Positions 27,155-36,254 of a DNA stretch of 64,000 bases are shown here, one piece after another; position 1 is the first letter of the stretch, and each line of letters opens with the position of its first letter. Source of the DNA: Slackia isoflavoniconvertens (GTDB lineage Bacteria > Actinomycetota > Coriobacteriia > Coriobacteriales > Eggerthellaceae); contig NZ_QIBZ01000005.1 of the NCBI RefSeq assembly GCF_003725955.1, positions 62,001 through 126,000 of the forward strand, written 5' to 3'. The notes beneath the pieces were generated by a model. It searched no databases. It worked only from the letters and a program-made list of their open reading frames with translations, and was not told the DNA's origin. A program made the translations under genes and the position numbers.

Positions 27155-28567
27155 GTGGATGGTGGCAATCTAGGAATCATCACGTTGATTCCCATGCTGA
27201 GCTTCTTCGTGTTCGCGTTCATCACGCGCCGATGCGTTTTCAGCATTCTGCTTTCGGGCATTTTGGGCTTCTTGTTCTACTACGGGGCCGACTTCTTCGA
27301 GCCTACGATACAGGCGTTGCTCGATGCGGCGTGCGACGCCGACAACAACTACATCGTAATCATCTGCTTGCTGTTCGGGTGCTTCGTGCAGTTGTTGCGT
27401 CAAAGCAACGGCGCTACGGCCATGGCGAACTGGGCGCGTAAATACGTCAAAAGCGAGCGCCAGGTGCTGTTCCTCACGTGGCTGTGCGGCGTGATCATCT
27501 TCATCGACGATTACCTGTCCATTCTGGTTACGGCGAACACTATTTTGCCGATCGCCGATGAAAAGAAAACGCCGCGTGAGATGCTGTGCTACATCATCAA
27601 CACCACGTCTGCGCCCGTGTGCCTGATCATCCCCATTTCCGCATGGGTCGTGTTTTTCAGCGGCATCTTCGCTGAGCAGCCTGAAGCTGCCGTGTTGGGC
27701 GACTCGGCCATGGGTATTTACTATTCCATCATGCCGTACTTCTTCTACCCGTTTTTGTGCGTGCTGTTCGTGCTGCTCGTGATTTTTGGCATTGTGCCGA
27801 AAATGGGTGGCATCAAGAAGGCGTACGAGCGCGTCGAGAAAACCGGCAAGCTGTGGCCCGATTCTTCCGACGTGATGAACCAGGACGAAATGGGTGAGGT
27901 GCTTGGCGCCATCAGCGACGGTTCCACGAAAGATGAGAAGGAAGCAACGCCGCATTTGTGGGCATTCCTCGTGCCGATGGCTGTGGTTATTGCGGTGACT
28001 ATTTTGATGGACGACATTCTATATGGCGTGATTTGCGCCATCGTGGTGTGTTTCGTGCTGTATGTGCCAACGAAGATTATGAGCCTGGGCAAGTTCTGTG
28101 ACGCGTGCTACAAGGGCCTTGAGGACATGCTGTTCATCGCCGCCGTGCTCATTGCGTCGCTGTTCTTCCGCAATGCTATCAATCTGATTGGCCTGCCCGA
28201 TTATCTTATTTCGGTTGCTACGCCGTTCATGAGTGCCGCGTGGTTGCCCGTGATTACGTTCGTGCTGGTTGGTTTGGTGTGCTTCGCCACCGCGAACATT
28301 TGGAGCATTCCCGCCGTGTGCACGCCGATCATTTTGCCGCTTGCTGCGGCATGCGGCGCTTCCATTCCGTTGACGCTTGGCGCCATTATTTCGGCGGCGT
28401 GCTTCGGTGCGCAGGCATGCTTCTATTCCGACGTCACGCTCATGAGCGCATCAGCGTGCAAAATCAATAACGTCGATTACGCTGTGGCGCAGCTGCCATA
28501 CATTGGCATTGTCGCCGGCGTGACCTGCGTGCTGTTCTTGGGCGCGGGCTTTATTCTGGCTGTCTAA
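27155..28567 (+). CDS. NhaC-family Na+/H+ antiporter-like transporter
   Basis: A 470-residue membrane protein with about 11-12 hydrophobic segments and the NhaC/ion-transporter fold. FIDDYLSILVTANTILPIAD, NTTSAPVCLIIPISAWVVF and CFGAQACFYSDVTLMSAS match NhaC-like antiporters. GTG start after AGGAGGAAAACA. It is the third gene after the glycyl radical enzyme and activase and ends in a terminator. Some family members exchange organic acids (for example the malate/lactate antiporter MleN), so it may carry the substrate or product of the enzyme; this is inferred from the operon. Confidence 0.8.
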   Translation: MDGGNLGIITLIPMLSFFVFAFITRRCVFSILLSGILGFLFYYGADFFEPTIQALLDAACDADNNYIVIICLLFGCFVQLLRQSNGATAMANWARKYVKSERQVLFLTWLCGVIIFIDDYLSILVTANTILPIADEKKTPREMLCYIINTTSAPVCLIIPISAWVVFFSGIFAEQPEAAVLGDSAMGIYYSIMPYFFYPFLCVLFVLLVIFGIVPKMGGIKKAYERVEKTGKLWPDSSDVMNQDEMGEVLGAISDGSTKDEKEATPHLWAFLVPMAVVIAVTILMDDILYGVICAIVVCFVLYVPTKIMSLGKFCDACYKGLEDMLFIAAVLIASLFFRNAINLIGLPDYLISVATPFMSAAWLPVITFVLVGLVCFATANIWSIPAVCTPIILPLAAACGASIPLTLGAIISAACFGAQACFYSDVTLMSASACKINNVDYAVAQLPYIGIVAGVTCVLFLGAGFILAV

Positions 28568-28649
28568 ACGTTATTTCCTCATTGGGCGGTGCCGAGACGG
28601 TGGCAATGCTCGATAACGCTGCGTATCGGCGCGTCATGGTGTCGCGTAT

Positions 28650-28677
28650 CAAGGGGTGTCCATACGGGCGCCCCTTG
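28650..28677 (+). terminator. Intrinsic terminator of the glycyl radical enzyme operon
   Basis: CAAGGGG(TGTCC) / (GGGCG)CCCCTTG with G-U pairs inside, followed by TTTTG. It lies about 80 bp after the NhaC-like gene. Confidence 0.75.
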
Positions 28678-28785
28678 TTTTGTGCGAAGGTGTGTACGCA
28701 ATACGACTTATATGTGCCATAAATGGTAGCAATTACGTTGTGGGCGGCTATACTGAATCGCCGTATCCATGAAGAAAGGAAGCTT

Positions 28786-29547
28786 ATGCTGCCGTATATT
28801 CCAGACGTTGTGCCCAATATCGTTGTTGCGCTCGTGATTGTCGTTGCGTTCGTGATGGCTTTTGCGCCAGCGCTGCGCAAATGCCCTGTCGCGTTTTATG
28901 CAGTGTGGATCGCCGCTTGCATGGCCACATTCGTCGATATCGTTCGCTGGATTCCGTGGCTGTATTATGTTGTGCAGGCTTTCGCGAGTTGTTATACGGG
29001 CGTGGCGTTTTATTTGCTCGTGATGTTCGCCGGAGCATTTCCGAAAAAGTGGTGGTTTACTAAGCGGCTGCTTTCCGTTCGCACTGAGATGTCTATTATT
29101 GGCGGTTTCGTTATTTTCGCGCACGTCATTCAAGTGCTCATTATGGTTCCGCTTTCTTTCACTCCTATTTGGGATAAGGCGTGGGGTGGTGGTCTTACGT
29201 CAATCATCATGTTCATTGCTGCGAGCGTCGTGGGGGTGCCGCTTACGGTGTGCTTCTTTGTGCCGTGGATTACTTCGTTTCGCACGGTGCGTGGCATTAT
29301 GGAGCACTCGACGTGGAAAAAGGTGCAAAGGCTCGCCTATCCGTTTATGGCGCTTATGGTGCTTCAGGGCATTTTGCTTTCGATTGGCCATGCCGTATAT
29401 GCGCAACCTGGTGGCGATGGATTTGTGGGCTATATGGTGAACGCGTTGGCCTATGCTGCGATTGGCGTCGCTTATGTAGCGCTGAAGCTGCGCCGGCGAG
29501 CCGAGAGACGCGCTAAAGTGGTAGCACGCCAGGATGTCTCAGCGTAG
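28786..29547 (+). CDS. Ferric reductase-like transmembrane protein (YedZ/MsrQ superfamily, uncertain)
   Basis: A 253-residue integral membrane protein with about seven hydrophobic helices. The ATG at 28786 is preceded by AAAGGAAG. Potential heme-ligand His residues lie in FVIFAHVIQVLIM and ILLSIGHAVYAQPGG, and the segment STWKKVQRLAYPFMALMVLQG resembles the W..VHRLAY pattern of ferric reductase-like transmembrane domains. No flavin or NADPH domain is fused. A b-type cytochrome role is plausible but the match is partial. Monocistronic between the NhaC-like gene and ung. Confidence 0.6.
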   Translation: MLPYIPDVVPNIVVALVIVVAFVMAFAPALRKCPVAFYAVWIAACMATFVDIVRWIPWLYYVVQAFASCYTGVAFYLLVMFAGAFPKKWWFTKRLLSVRTEMSIIGGFVIFAHVIQVLIMVPLSFTPIWDKAWGGGLTSIIMFIAASVVGVPLTVCFFVPWITSFRTVRGIMEHSTWKKVQRLAYPFMALMVLQGILLSIGHAVYAQPGGDGFVGYMVNALAYAAIGVAYVALKLRRRAERRAKVVARQDVSA

Positions 29548-29657
29548 GCGTGCGAGGGTTCGTTTGCGCTTTGGGCTTTCGCGCGGGTTTGCCATCGTTA
29601 TTGGAACGCGGTTTCGATACAATGCGTTTCGTTTGCGAATAAGCGGAAGGGTTGCAT

Positions 29658-30500
29658 GTGAAAAGCGGGGATGGAATCGACGAATGGCGCTCGGTGCTGC
29701 CGAGCCATGTTGTGCAAAAGTCGGAAGAGCTACTTGCGAGCGTTGAAGAAATGCGCATCAACCAGGTGATTTACCCGCCACAAGATGACGTTCTGAATGC
29801 ACTTGCGTCTTGTGCTCCAAGCGAGGTTCGAGCGGTGATTTTGGGGCAAGACCCCTACCATGGACCCGGGCAAGCTATGGGTTTGTCGTTTTCGGTGCCT
29901 GCGGGGGAGAAGCTGCCGCCGAGTTTGCGCAACATATATAAGGAGATGGTGTCCGATTTGGGATGCGGAATGCCTAAATCGGGAGACCTTACGCCGTGGG
30001 CGAACCAGGGCGTGCTGCTGCTGAACACTACACTCACCGTTCGCGAGCATGAGGCGGCCAGCCATGCGAAGCTCGGCTGGCAAGTGCTTACGAGCCATGT
30101 GGTGAAGGCATGCTTTGAGTTGCCTCAGCCCGTTGTGTTCCTTGCATGGGGCCGCCATGCCCAGCAACTCATCGAAAAAGCCGCCGCTTCTGCGGGCGTA
30201 AATCAAGATTTTGCTGCGGAAGTCGCACTGTGCGCTGCGGATGGCCCTCTGGGCAACCTTGCGTCAGGCGAGCTTTGCTTGTTTGACGATTTTGAAGCAG
30301 GTTGTAACTCAGCGTTATGCGGCGTGTCTGTTTATGGAAGCAACAAGTTCGTGCTCGCCTCGACCCATCCGTCGCCCCTTTCCGCATCGCGTGCCGCGGG
30401 CGGCATGCCGGCATTTTTGGGGTCGCGTCCGTTCTCAAAAACTAATGCCTTGCTTCTTGGGGCAGGCGGCGCGGCGATTGATTGGGCGAGTTTGGCTTAG
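29658..30500 (+). CDS. ung: Uracil-DNA glycosylase, family 1, with an insertion
   Basis: A 280-residue Ung. Catalytic motif GQDPYHGPGQAMGLSF (general base Asp), LTPWANQGVLLLNTTLTV and the DNA-intercalating HPSPLS are all present. The usual length is about 225; the extra length is an insertion of roughly 45 residues between VVFLAWGRHAQQLIEK and YGSNKFVLASTHPSPL, a place where most Ung proteins have a short linker. The GTG at 29658 sits seven bases after GGAAGG and is preferred to the TTG at 29652. It removes uracil from DNA in base excision repair. Monocistronic. Confidence 0.93.
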   Translation: MKSGDGIDEWRSVLPSHVVQKSEELLASVEEMRINQVIYPPQDDVLNALASCAPSEVRAVILGQDPYHGPGQAMGLSFSVPAGEKLPPSLRNIYKEMVSDLGCGMPKSGDLTPWANQGVLLLNTTLTVREHEAASHAKLGWQVLTSHVVKACFELPQPVVFLAWGRHAQQLIEKAAASAGVNQDFAAEVALCAADGPLGNLASGELCLFDDFEAGCNSALCGVSVYGSNKFVLASTHPSPLSASRAAGGMPAFLGSRPFSKTNALLLGAGGAAIDWASLA

Positions 30501-30742
30501 GGCCGTCGCGGTTTTCGGATTGCGAGAATCGCCGTTTTCGCCCAGGCGAACGGGCGGGGCACGTTGTATCACGACGATATGCCAGTGCTTTCTTCGCGTA
30601 TCGCTTTATATGGCGGTCGCATTTGGGGAATGTGCCACTCCTGTTTCTGGCTGGACGTGTTGCTACACTGCATATGAAGGCATATTCGGGTATTGACGTT
30701 TGAATCAGGCAATGTGTCCTGGGTGAATGAAAAGGGGCCGAC

Positions 30743-32038
30743 ATGACAAAGCTGGTAAAGCCTGCGAATCGCGCTCTCTTTGTCGCGTGCGTGGTGTTGA
30801 CGGGCGCTCTTGCAGGTGCTTTCGTCTGGGCGTTCTTCTTTTTGATGGATGCAGGGCTCGGCTTTTTGTGGAACGATGGCCGCCTCGCGCTTTCCAGTTG
30901 GCTCAATAGCGTCGCGCCGGTGCTTTCTCGAGGTCCCTTTGGCGTGGCCTTGTTCCCCTTCCTTATTTGCATGCTCGGTGGTGTGGTGATTGGTCTTTAC
31001 GAGAAGAAGACCGGCATTGCTGCCGAAGATCTTCCGGACGTTATGGGCAAGGTGAAAAGCACTGGCCGATATGAATACGACCATTTGGGCAAATTGTCCA
31101 TCGCCGCGCTATTGCCGCTGCTTTTCGGCGGCAGCGTGGGCCCGGAAGCGGGCTTGACCGGGGTGATTGCGGGCTTGTGCACCTGGGTTGGCGACCGTAT
31201 GAGGCGTTTTGGCTCAGATTTTCGCGAGTTAACGGTTTTAGGCTGTCAAGCGGCGCTCACGGCGCTGTTCACGGCCCCTCTATACGGTTTTGCAGCTTCT
31301 CTTTCGAGCGAAGGGAAGCGTGGCGATGGCAGCTCCGATACGATGGCGATCGAGGTTCCTAAAGCGCAGAAGGCGTTTGTGTATGCGTGCGCTATTGTGG
31401 GCGCACTCGGTGCATTCCTTGGCTTGGGCTCGCTTTTTGGAGGGGGTATGGGCATGCCTCGTTTTGAAGCAGCCGTTGTTGGCGGGGCGGAGCTTGCTTG
31501 GTTTATTCCGCTTGCGGCAGCGGGCGTCGCGTGTGGATGGGCGTTTTGTGCAAGCGACAAAGCAAGCGCTGCTGCGTCTCGCGCGATGGGCGATCGCCCC
31601 GTGATTAAGGCATTGCTTGCGGGGCTCTTGCTTTCTATATGCGGAACGGTTTTGCCGTTTTCCCTGTTTGCGGGCGAATCGCAGACACAGATGGTTATGG
31701 ATTCCTATGCGGCGCTCGGGGCTGCGACGCTTATTGCAACTGCGTTTGTGAAGGCGGCGCTCACGCCAGCATGCATTCATTTCGGGTGGCGCGGCGGACA
31801 TTTCTTTCCCGTTATTTTTTCGGGGGTGTGCTTGGGCTATGGTTTCTCGCTCATTGCGGGCGTCGATGCGGTTTTCTGCGCGGCGGTATGCATCGCGTCG
31901 CTCATGGGCGCGGTCATGCGCCAACCCGTGATGGTCGTGTTGCTGCTGTTCATGTGCTTCCCGCCATCTGGCGTGGTGTGCATGCTCGCTGCGGCTGCGA
32001 TTGGCTCGGCGATACCCCTCCCGCGTGCGCTGCGGTGA
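30743..32038 (+). CDS. ClC-family chloride channel/antiporter
   Basis: A 431-residue membrane protein. The family motifs are present: GGSVGPEAGLTGVIAG (GxxGPE, the Glu that gates or couples protons) and GWRGGHFFPVIFSG (GGxFxP). The PKAQKAFVYACAIVGALGAF region and the repeated helices fit the two-fold ClC layout. No C-terminal CBS domain. The ATG at 30743 follows AAAGGGG. It could be a fluoride- or chloride-transporting member; the sequence does not decide. Next gene is guaA, 160 bp away, probably a separate unit. Confidence 0.85.
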   Translation: MTKLVKPANRALFVACVVLTGALAGAFVWAFFFLMDAGLGFLWNDGRLALSSWLNSVAPVLSRGPFGVALFPFLICMLGGVVIGLYEKKTGIAAEDLPDVMGKVKSTGRYEYDHLGKLSIAALLPLLFGGSVGPEAGLTGVIAGLCTWVGDRMRRFGSDFRELTVLGCQAALTALFTAPLYGFAASLSSEGKRGDGSSDTMAIEVPKAQKAFVYACAIVGALGAFLGLGSLFGGGMGMPRFEAAVVGGAELAWFIPLAAAGVACGWAFCASDKASAAASRAMGDRPVIKALLAGLLLSICGTVLPFSLFAGESQTQMVMDSYAALGAATLIATAFVKAALTPACIHFGWRGGHFFPVIFSGVCLGYGFSLIAGVDAVFCAAVCIASLMGAVMRQPVMVVLLLFMCFPPSGVVCMLAAAAIGSAIPLPRALR

Positions 32039-32200
32039 GTTCGCTCGTTTCGTCGTGTGGGCATTGCGCGTTTGAAAATGCGTTCGCGCGTGCGCGCGAT
32101 GTTTCGTGTAAGATAGCCAGTTAGACATGTAAAAACGCGTTGCGGAAAGGTTGTAAGCCTGTGCCGTGCGCGGTTGACAGATCACACGAAGGAGCAAGCC

Positions 32201-33802
32201 GTGACTCAGGCAACGTCTTCTAGCCAGAAAGTACTCGTATTCGATTTCGGCGCACAGTACGGGCAGCTTATCGCTCGCCGCGTGCGCGATTTGAACGTGT
32301 ATTCCGAAATCGTGCCGTGCGATATCACGGCCGATGAGGTTCGCGAAATGGCGCCTTCCGCCATCATTCTCTCGGGCGGCCCCGCGTCTGTGAACGCTGA
32401 GGATGCGCCGCGTGTCGATCCTGCGATTTACGAGCTTGGCGTGCCTGTGCTCGGTTTCTGCTACGGCCACCAGATTACGGCTGTCACGCTTGGCGGCAGC
32501 GTTTTCCATCCTGAGGTGGGCGAGTATGGCGCGGCTGAACTGCATGTTAATGGCGGTGCGCTTTTCGAGGGCACTCCCGCCGATCAAACGGTGTGGATGA
32601 GCCACTTCGATGCCGTGAGCGATGTGCCCGAGGGCTTTACCGTTGTCGCCTCGACCGACGTGTGCCCCGTGGCTGCGATGGAGAACGCCGAGAAGAAGAT
32701 TTTCACCACGCAGTTCCACCCCGAGGTGAAGCACACCGAGTATGGCCAGCGGATCCTTTCGAACTTCCTGTTTAATATCTGCGGCCTTGAGAAGAACTGG
32801 ACTATGGATAACCTGGTCGAGAGCATGACGGCCGATTTCCGCGAGACGGTGGGCGAGGACCGCGTTATTCTGGCGCTTTCCGGCGGCGTTGATTCTTCTG
32901 TGGTTGCCGCTCTTGGCGCGCGTGCCATCGGTAAGCAGATGACCTGCGTGTTTATTAATCACGGCCTGCTGCGCAAGGGCGAGCCCGAGCAGGTTGAAGA
33001 GGTCTTCACCAAACAGCTCGATGTCGATTTCATTCATGTGCATGCCGAAGACCGTTATGCCGAGCTTTTGGCCGGCGTGGTTGAGCCTGAAGAGAAGCGT
33101 CGCATTATTGGCACGCAGTTCTGGAAAGAATTCTTCGCTGTGGCTCAGCAGCTCGAGACCGATGGCAAGCCGGTCAAGTATCTGGCGCAGGGCACCATTT
33201 ATCCCGACATTATCGAGTCGGGTGCTCGCAAGACGGGCGGCAAGACCGCTACTATTAAGAGCCATCACAACCTGATTCCGTTCCCCGATGGCGTGCATTT
33301 CGACTTGATCGAGCCGCTCGACCACTTCTTTAAGGACGAGGTTCGCGCGCTTGGCCTGGCGCTTGGTTTGCCGGCGCACATCGTGTTCCGTCAGCCGTTC
33401 CCGGGCCCGGGTCTCGCGATTCGCATTATCGGTGCCGTTGACAAGGAAAAGCTCGAGATTCTGAAGAATGCTGACGCGATTGTGCGCGAAGAGCTCGATG
33501 CATACAACCAGCGTTTGTTCGAAGAGACGGGCGACCGCAATTCCGAGCATAGCTGCTGGCAGTACTTCGCCGTTCTGCCCGACATTAAGTCGGTTGGCGT
33601 TATGGGCGACGAGCGTACGTATCAGCGCCCCGTTATTTTGCGTGCTGTCGAGTCGAGCGATGCTATGACCGCAGACTGGGCCAAGTTGCCTTACGATGTG
33701 TTGGCCAAGATTTCCGGCCGCATTGTCGCCGAGGTTCCCGGTGCCAACCGCGTGTGCTATGACATCACGTCCAAGCCGCCCGCGACTATTGAGTGGGAGT
33801 AA
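32201..33802 (+). CDS. guaA: GMP synthase (glutamine-hydrolysing)
   Basis: A 533-residue enzyme. The N-terminal class I amidotransferase domain starts VLVFDFGAQYGQLIARRVR, with the nucleophile Cys in GFCYGHQIT and the His/Glu pair in TTQFHPEVKHTE. The ATP pyrophosphatase domain has LSGGVDSSVVAALG. The C-terminal dimerisation domain ends DITSKPPATIEWE, the typical terminus. The GTG at 32201 has AAGGAG seven bases upstream, better than the TTG at 32174. It makes GMP from XMP. The 3' end (GAGTGGGAGTAA) is a known integration hotspot, and an integrase module follows. Confidence 0.97.
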   Translation: MTQATSSSQKVLVFDFGAQYGQLIARRVRDLNVYSEIVPCDITADEVREMAPSAIILSGGPASVNAEDAPRVDPAIYELGVPVLGFCYGHQITAVTLGGSVFHPEVGEYGAAELHVNGGALFEGTPADQTVWMSHFDAVSDVPEGFTVVASTDVCPVAAMENAEKKIFTTQFHPEVKHTEYGQRILSNFLFNICGLEKNWTMDNLVESMTADFRETVGEDRVILALSGGVDSSVVAALGARAIGKQMTCVFINHGLLRKGEPEQVEEVFTKQLDVDFIHVHAEDRYAELLAGVVEPEEKRRIIGTQFWKEFFAVAQQLETDGKPVKYLAQGTIYPDIIESGARKTGGKTATIKSHHNLIPFPDGVHFDLIEPLDHFFKDEVRALGLALGLPAHIVFRQPFPGPGLAIRIIGAVDKEKLEILKNADAIVREELDAYNQRLFEETGDRNSEHSCWQYFAVLPDIKSVGVMGDERTYQRPVILRAVESSDAMTADWAKLPYDVLAKISGRIVAEVPGANRVCYDITSKPPATIEWE

Positions 33803-34332
33803 GCCGATAGGGCTTTGACCTGCACTTTTGAGTACCGCACTGTGCCGCTGAGTTTCGTTTCGTACGAGAGTCACGGCAAAGCCGCCAGCGACATTGGTGA
33901 GTAAATACGGTAATCGAGCCTCCGTTCCCGTGTTGGAACGGAGGCTTTTTCTTTGCCTTTTTACTCCCTTTTACCTGCGATTTCGCCATTTACTCCCCAT
34001 ATTTCAAGATTGCAAAGTACGGGGCGGTATTCGGGGGAATGGGAGTAAGGATTTATCCCAAGTGAGTAGGCGCTCGGTTTTTGTCCCCGAGGGCGAAACT
34101 GGGTTGTTTCGGGGCCCGTGAAACTCAAATCGAACTCAACGGGCATTTTTACGGTCTCCGTACGGCGTTTCCCCAGGTGGTTAATGGGGAGTAAAGAATC
34201 TCGCCGTCTCAAGGAAAGCGGGAGTAATCAGGGGAAATGCCGCGGCGTACCGCCGCGTGCCGCCGTGTAAGCCACCGCGTCGTTTACTCCCCGGACATGC
34301 CGGAAATGACTTGGCACGCAATGGGGAGTAAA
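33795..34332. repeat. Cluster of TTTACTCCC repeats: probable attachment region and integrase arm sites
   Basis: The octamer GGGAGTAA or its complement, often extended to TTTACTCCCC, occurs at the guaA stop (33795-33802) and at 33960-33968, 33989-33998, 34041-34048, 34186-34195, 34220-34227, 34283-34292 and 34323-34332, in both orientations. Such a cluster next to a tyrosine integrase fits arm-type binding sites of an attachment region, and the copy in guaA fits the core. No gene is seen in 33803-34419. The right attachment site is not in the window. Confidence 0.6.
33917..33946 (+). terminator. Intrinsic terminator after guaA
   Basis: AGCCTCCGTTCC / GGAACGGAGGCT, a 12-bp perfect stem with a 6-nt loop and a T-run. 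Confidence 0.9.
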
Positions 34333-34419
34333 AACTCAGCATACTCAGGTGCGAGCGGAGCTCACCGCCTTGCCTGGCGCCCTGATTCGGTTGCGCTGGT
34401 TGCGAAATGCGGGGAGCAG

Positions 34420-34833
34420 CTACAGCGAGGCTTTCCAGTCCTCGTACTCGGCGGCGTCGATCTCGCCGTTCTCGAGCTGCACGCGCTTCTCAGCCCACAG
34501 TTCAATCGCCATCGCGGCTTTGGGGGCGCGTGGAGCCTTGGGGTTCAGGGAGAGGCCCGAGCCGTCGGCTGCGGGAACGATGCCGAAGGAGTCCTCGAGC
34601 CGCACGAGCAGCGACATGAGGTCGCCCGCGGTCTCGACGCCGTAATCCTTGAGGGCGTTGACGGACACGCTGAGCGCTGCGGCGATGGACTCGAGCAGCT
34701 CGGGCTTGACGGCGCGGATGCCGCTCTCGTAGTGGCGCACGGCCCCCTCGGTCAGCCCGACGGCCTCGGCCAGCTGCGCCTGCGTCATGCCGCGCGACTT
34801 GCGGTACCGCCTTATGTTCTCGCCTACGGACAT
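34420..34833 (-). CDS. XRE-family HTH transcriptional regulator of the mobile element
   Basis: A 137-residue protein starting MSVGENIRRYRKSRGMTQAQ. Residues 5-60 form a Cro/C1-type helix-turn-helix (QAQLAEAVGLTEGAVRHYESG). The C-terminal half ends with KRVQLENGEIDAAEYEDWK, of unknown role. The ATG at 34833 has AGGAGG upstream; the longer open frame does not. It is divergent from xis-int, and the 140 bp between them carries three copies of a GTAC-based operator, one inside the xis promoter. It is therefore the likely repressor of excision; a fourth copy precedes parA at 52.25 kb. Confidence 0.85.
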   Translation of the reverse strand: MSVGENIRRYRKSRGMTQAQLAEAVGLTEGAVRHYESGIRAVKPELLESIAAALSVSVNALKDYGVETAGDLMSLLVRLEDSFGIVPAADGSGLSLNPKAPRAPKAAMAIELWAEKRVQLENGEIDAAEYEDWKASL

Positions 34834-34875
34834 GCGCCCTCCTCCTGGAATTACGTACCCGCACATCTTACCAGC

Positions 34876-34955
34876 GTACGCAAATGTACGCAATTCTATT
34901 GACAGTACAGATATGTACGTTTAATCTGAATCTGTAAACCGTACGTATCCGTACG
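34876..34955. promoter_or_regulatory. xis-int promoter with three GTAC-type operators
   Basis: GTACGCAAATGTACG (34876-34890), GTACAGATATGTACG (34905-34919) and GTACGTATCCGTACG (34941-34955) share one 15-bp format. The promoter for xis is TTGACA (34899-34904), a 17-bp spacer and TAATCT (34922-34927). The middle operator fills the spacer, so a bound regulator should block transcription of xis and int. Confidence 0.75.
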
Positions 34956-34973
34956 CTAATGATAGGAGGAGCC

Positions 34974-35177
34974 ATGGACGAGAAGGTGGCGAAGACGCCG
35001 AGGCCGCACATGCTGGACGCCGACGAGGTCGCGGAGCTGCTGAGGATCAAGAAAGGCAGCGCCTACGAGGTGATCAGGAGGATAAACGCCGAGCAGGAGG
35101 CGCGCGGGCGCGTGGTGATCCGCGGGCGCGTCCGGAGCGACGTCTTCGATGCCCTGTACTTCCCGGAGGTGGACTGA
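34974..35177 (+). CDS. Excisionase / MerR-like helix-turn-helix protein
   Basis: A 67-residue protein with the helix_turn_helix_17-type fold: MLDADEVAELLRIKKGSAYEVIRRINAE followed by a wing (RVVIRGRVRSDVFDALYF). The ATG at 34974 has AGGAGG six bases upstream. It ends two bases before the integrase ATG, the classical xis-int order, so it probably directs excision. It is controlled by the operator-bearing promoter at 34876-34955. Confidence 0.85.
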   Translation: MDEKVAKTPRPHMLDADEVAELLRIKKGSAYEVIRRINAEQEARGRVVIRGRVRSDVFDALYFPEVD

Positions 35178-35178
35178 C

Positions 35179-36249
35179 ATGCCCGTGTACAAGGACGACA
35201 GCAACGGCACGTTCTTCGTGCAGTGCTACTACCGCGACGCCCGCGGCTCGAAGCGCCACAAGACGAAGCGCGGCTTCTCCTCCGAGGTGGAGGCCGCCGT
35301 ATGGGAAAGCCAGTTCAAGAGCCTTAACGGCGGGGCCATGGACATGACGTTCTCCGAGTTCGTCGAGGTGTACGCCTCAGAGGTGAAGCCGCGCATACGC
35401 GAGCACACGTGGATCACCAAGGAGTACATCATCAACGACAAGCTCGTGCCGTTCTTCGGGGACATGCGCATGTGCGACGTGAGGCCGATCGACGTCATCA
35501 GGTGGCAAAACGAGCTCACCGAGCACCGGGACGCCGACGGGAAGCCCTGGGCGCCGACGTACCTGCGCACGGTGAACAACCAACTGAACGCCATCTTCAA
35601 CCACGCCGAGCGCTACTACGGCCTCACCGACAACCCGGTGCGCAGGGTCGACAAGATCGGCTCGAAGAAGGGCGGCGAGATGCAGTTCTGGACCAAGGAC
35701 GAGTACCTGAGGTTCAGCGAGGCAGTCATGGACAAGCCGCTGTCGTTCCACGCCTTCGAGCTGCTGTACTGGACGGGCATACGCTGCGGCGAGCTCCTGG
35801 CGCTCACGCCGTCCGACTTCATGCTGGATAGCTCGCGGCTGCGCATCAACAAGTCGTACCAGAGCCTCCACGGCGTGGACACCGTTACCGACCCCAAGAC
35901 GCCCAAGTCCGTGCGCACGATCGTCATGCCCGCCTTCCTGCGCGACGAGATGGCGGACTTCATCGAGGTGCGCGACGACGTCGCCCCCGACGAGCGCCTG
36001 TTCGCCGTGACCAAGCACTTCCTGGCCCACGAGATGGAGCGCGGGTGCAAGGCGTCGGGCGTGAAGCGCATCCGCATACACGACATACGCCACAGCCATG
36101 TGAGCCTGCTGATAGAGATGGGCTTCTCCGCGCTGGCCATCGCCGAGCGCATGGGCCACGAGGCGGTGGACATCACCTACCGCTACGCGCACCTGTTCCC
36201 CACGAAGCAGGACGAAATGGCCGCCGCGCTCGACGGGGCGAGGGGGTAA
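35179..36249 (+). CDS. int: Tyrosine integrase of the guaA-associated element
   Basis: A 356-residue integrase. Arm-binding domain at residues 1-50 (FFVQCYYRDARGSKRHKTKRG), SAM-like core-binding domain at about 55-155, and catalytic domain with Arg201 in YWTGIRCGELLAL, a Lys in DPKTPKSVRT, His301-Arg304 in HDIRHSH, the GH box in MGHEAVDITY, and Tyr336 in RYAHL. All catalytic residues are present. The ATG at 35179 has GGAGGT eight bases upstream. Related to Tn916/phage integrases. The target is inferred to be the guaA 3' end from position and repeats. Confidence 0.93.
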   Translation: MPVYKDDSNGTFFVQCYYRDARGSKRHKTKRGFSSEVEAAVWESQFKSLNGGAMDMTFSEFVEVYASEVKPRIREHTWITKEYIINDKLVPFFGDMRMCDVRPIDVIRWQNELTEHRDADGKPWAPTYLRTVNNQLNAIFNHAERYYGLTDNPVRRVDKIGSKKGGEMQFWTKDEYLRFSEAVMDKPLSFHAFELLYWTGIRCGELLALTPSDFMLDSSRLRINKSYQSLHGVDTVTDPKTPKSVRTIVMPAFLRDEMADFIEVRDDVAPDERLFAVTKHFLAHEMERGCKASGVKRIRIHDIRHSHVSLLIEMGFSALAIAERMGHEAVDITYRYAHLFPTKQDEMAAALDGARG

Positions 36250-36254
36250 GAAGG

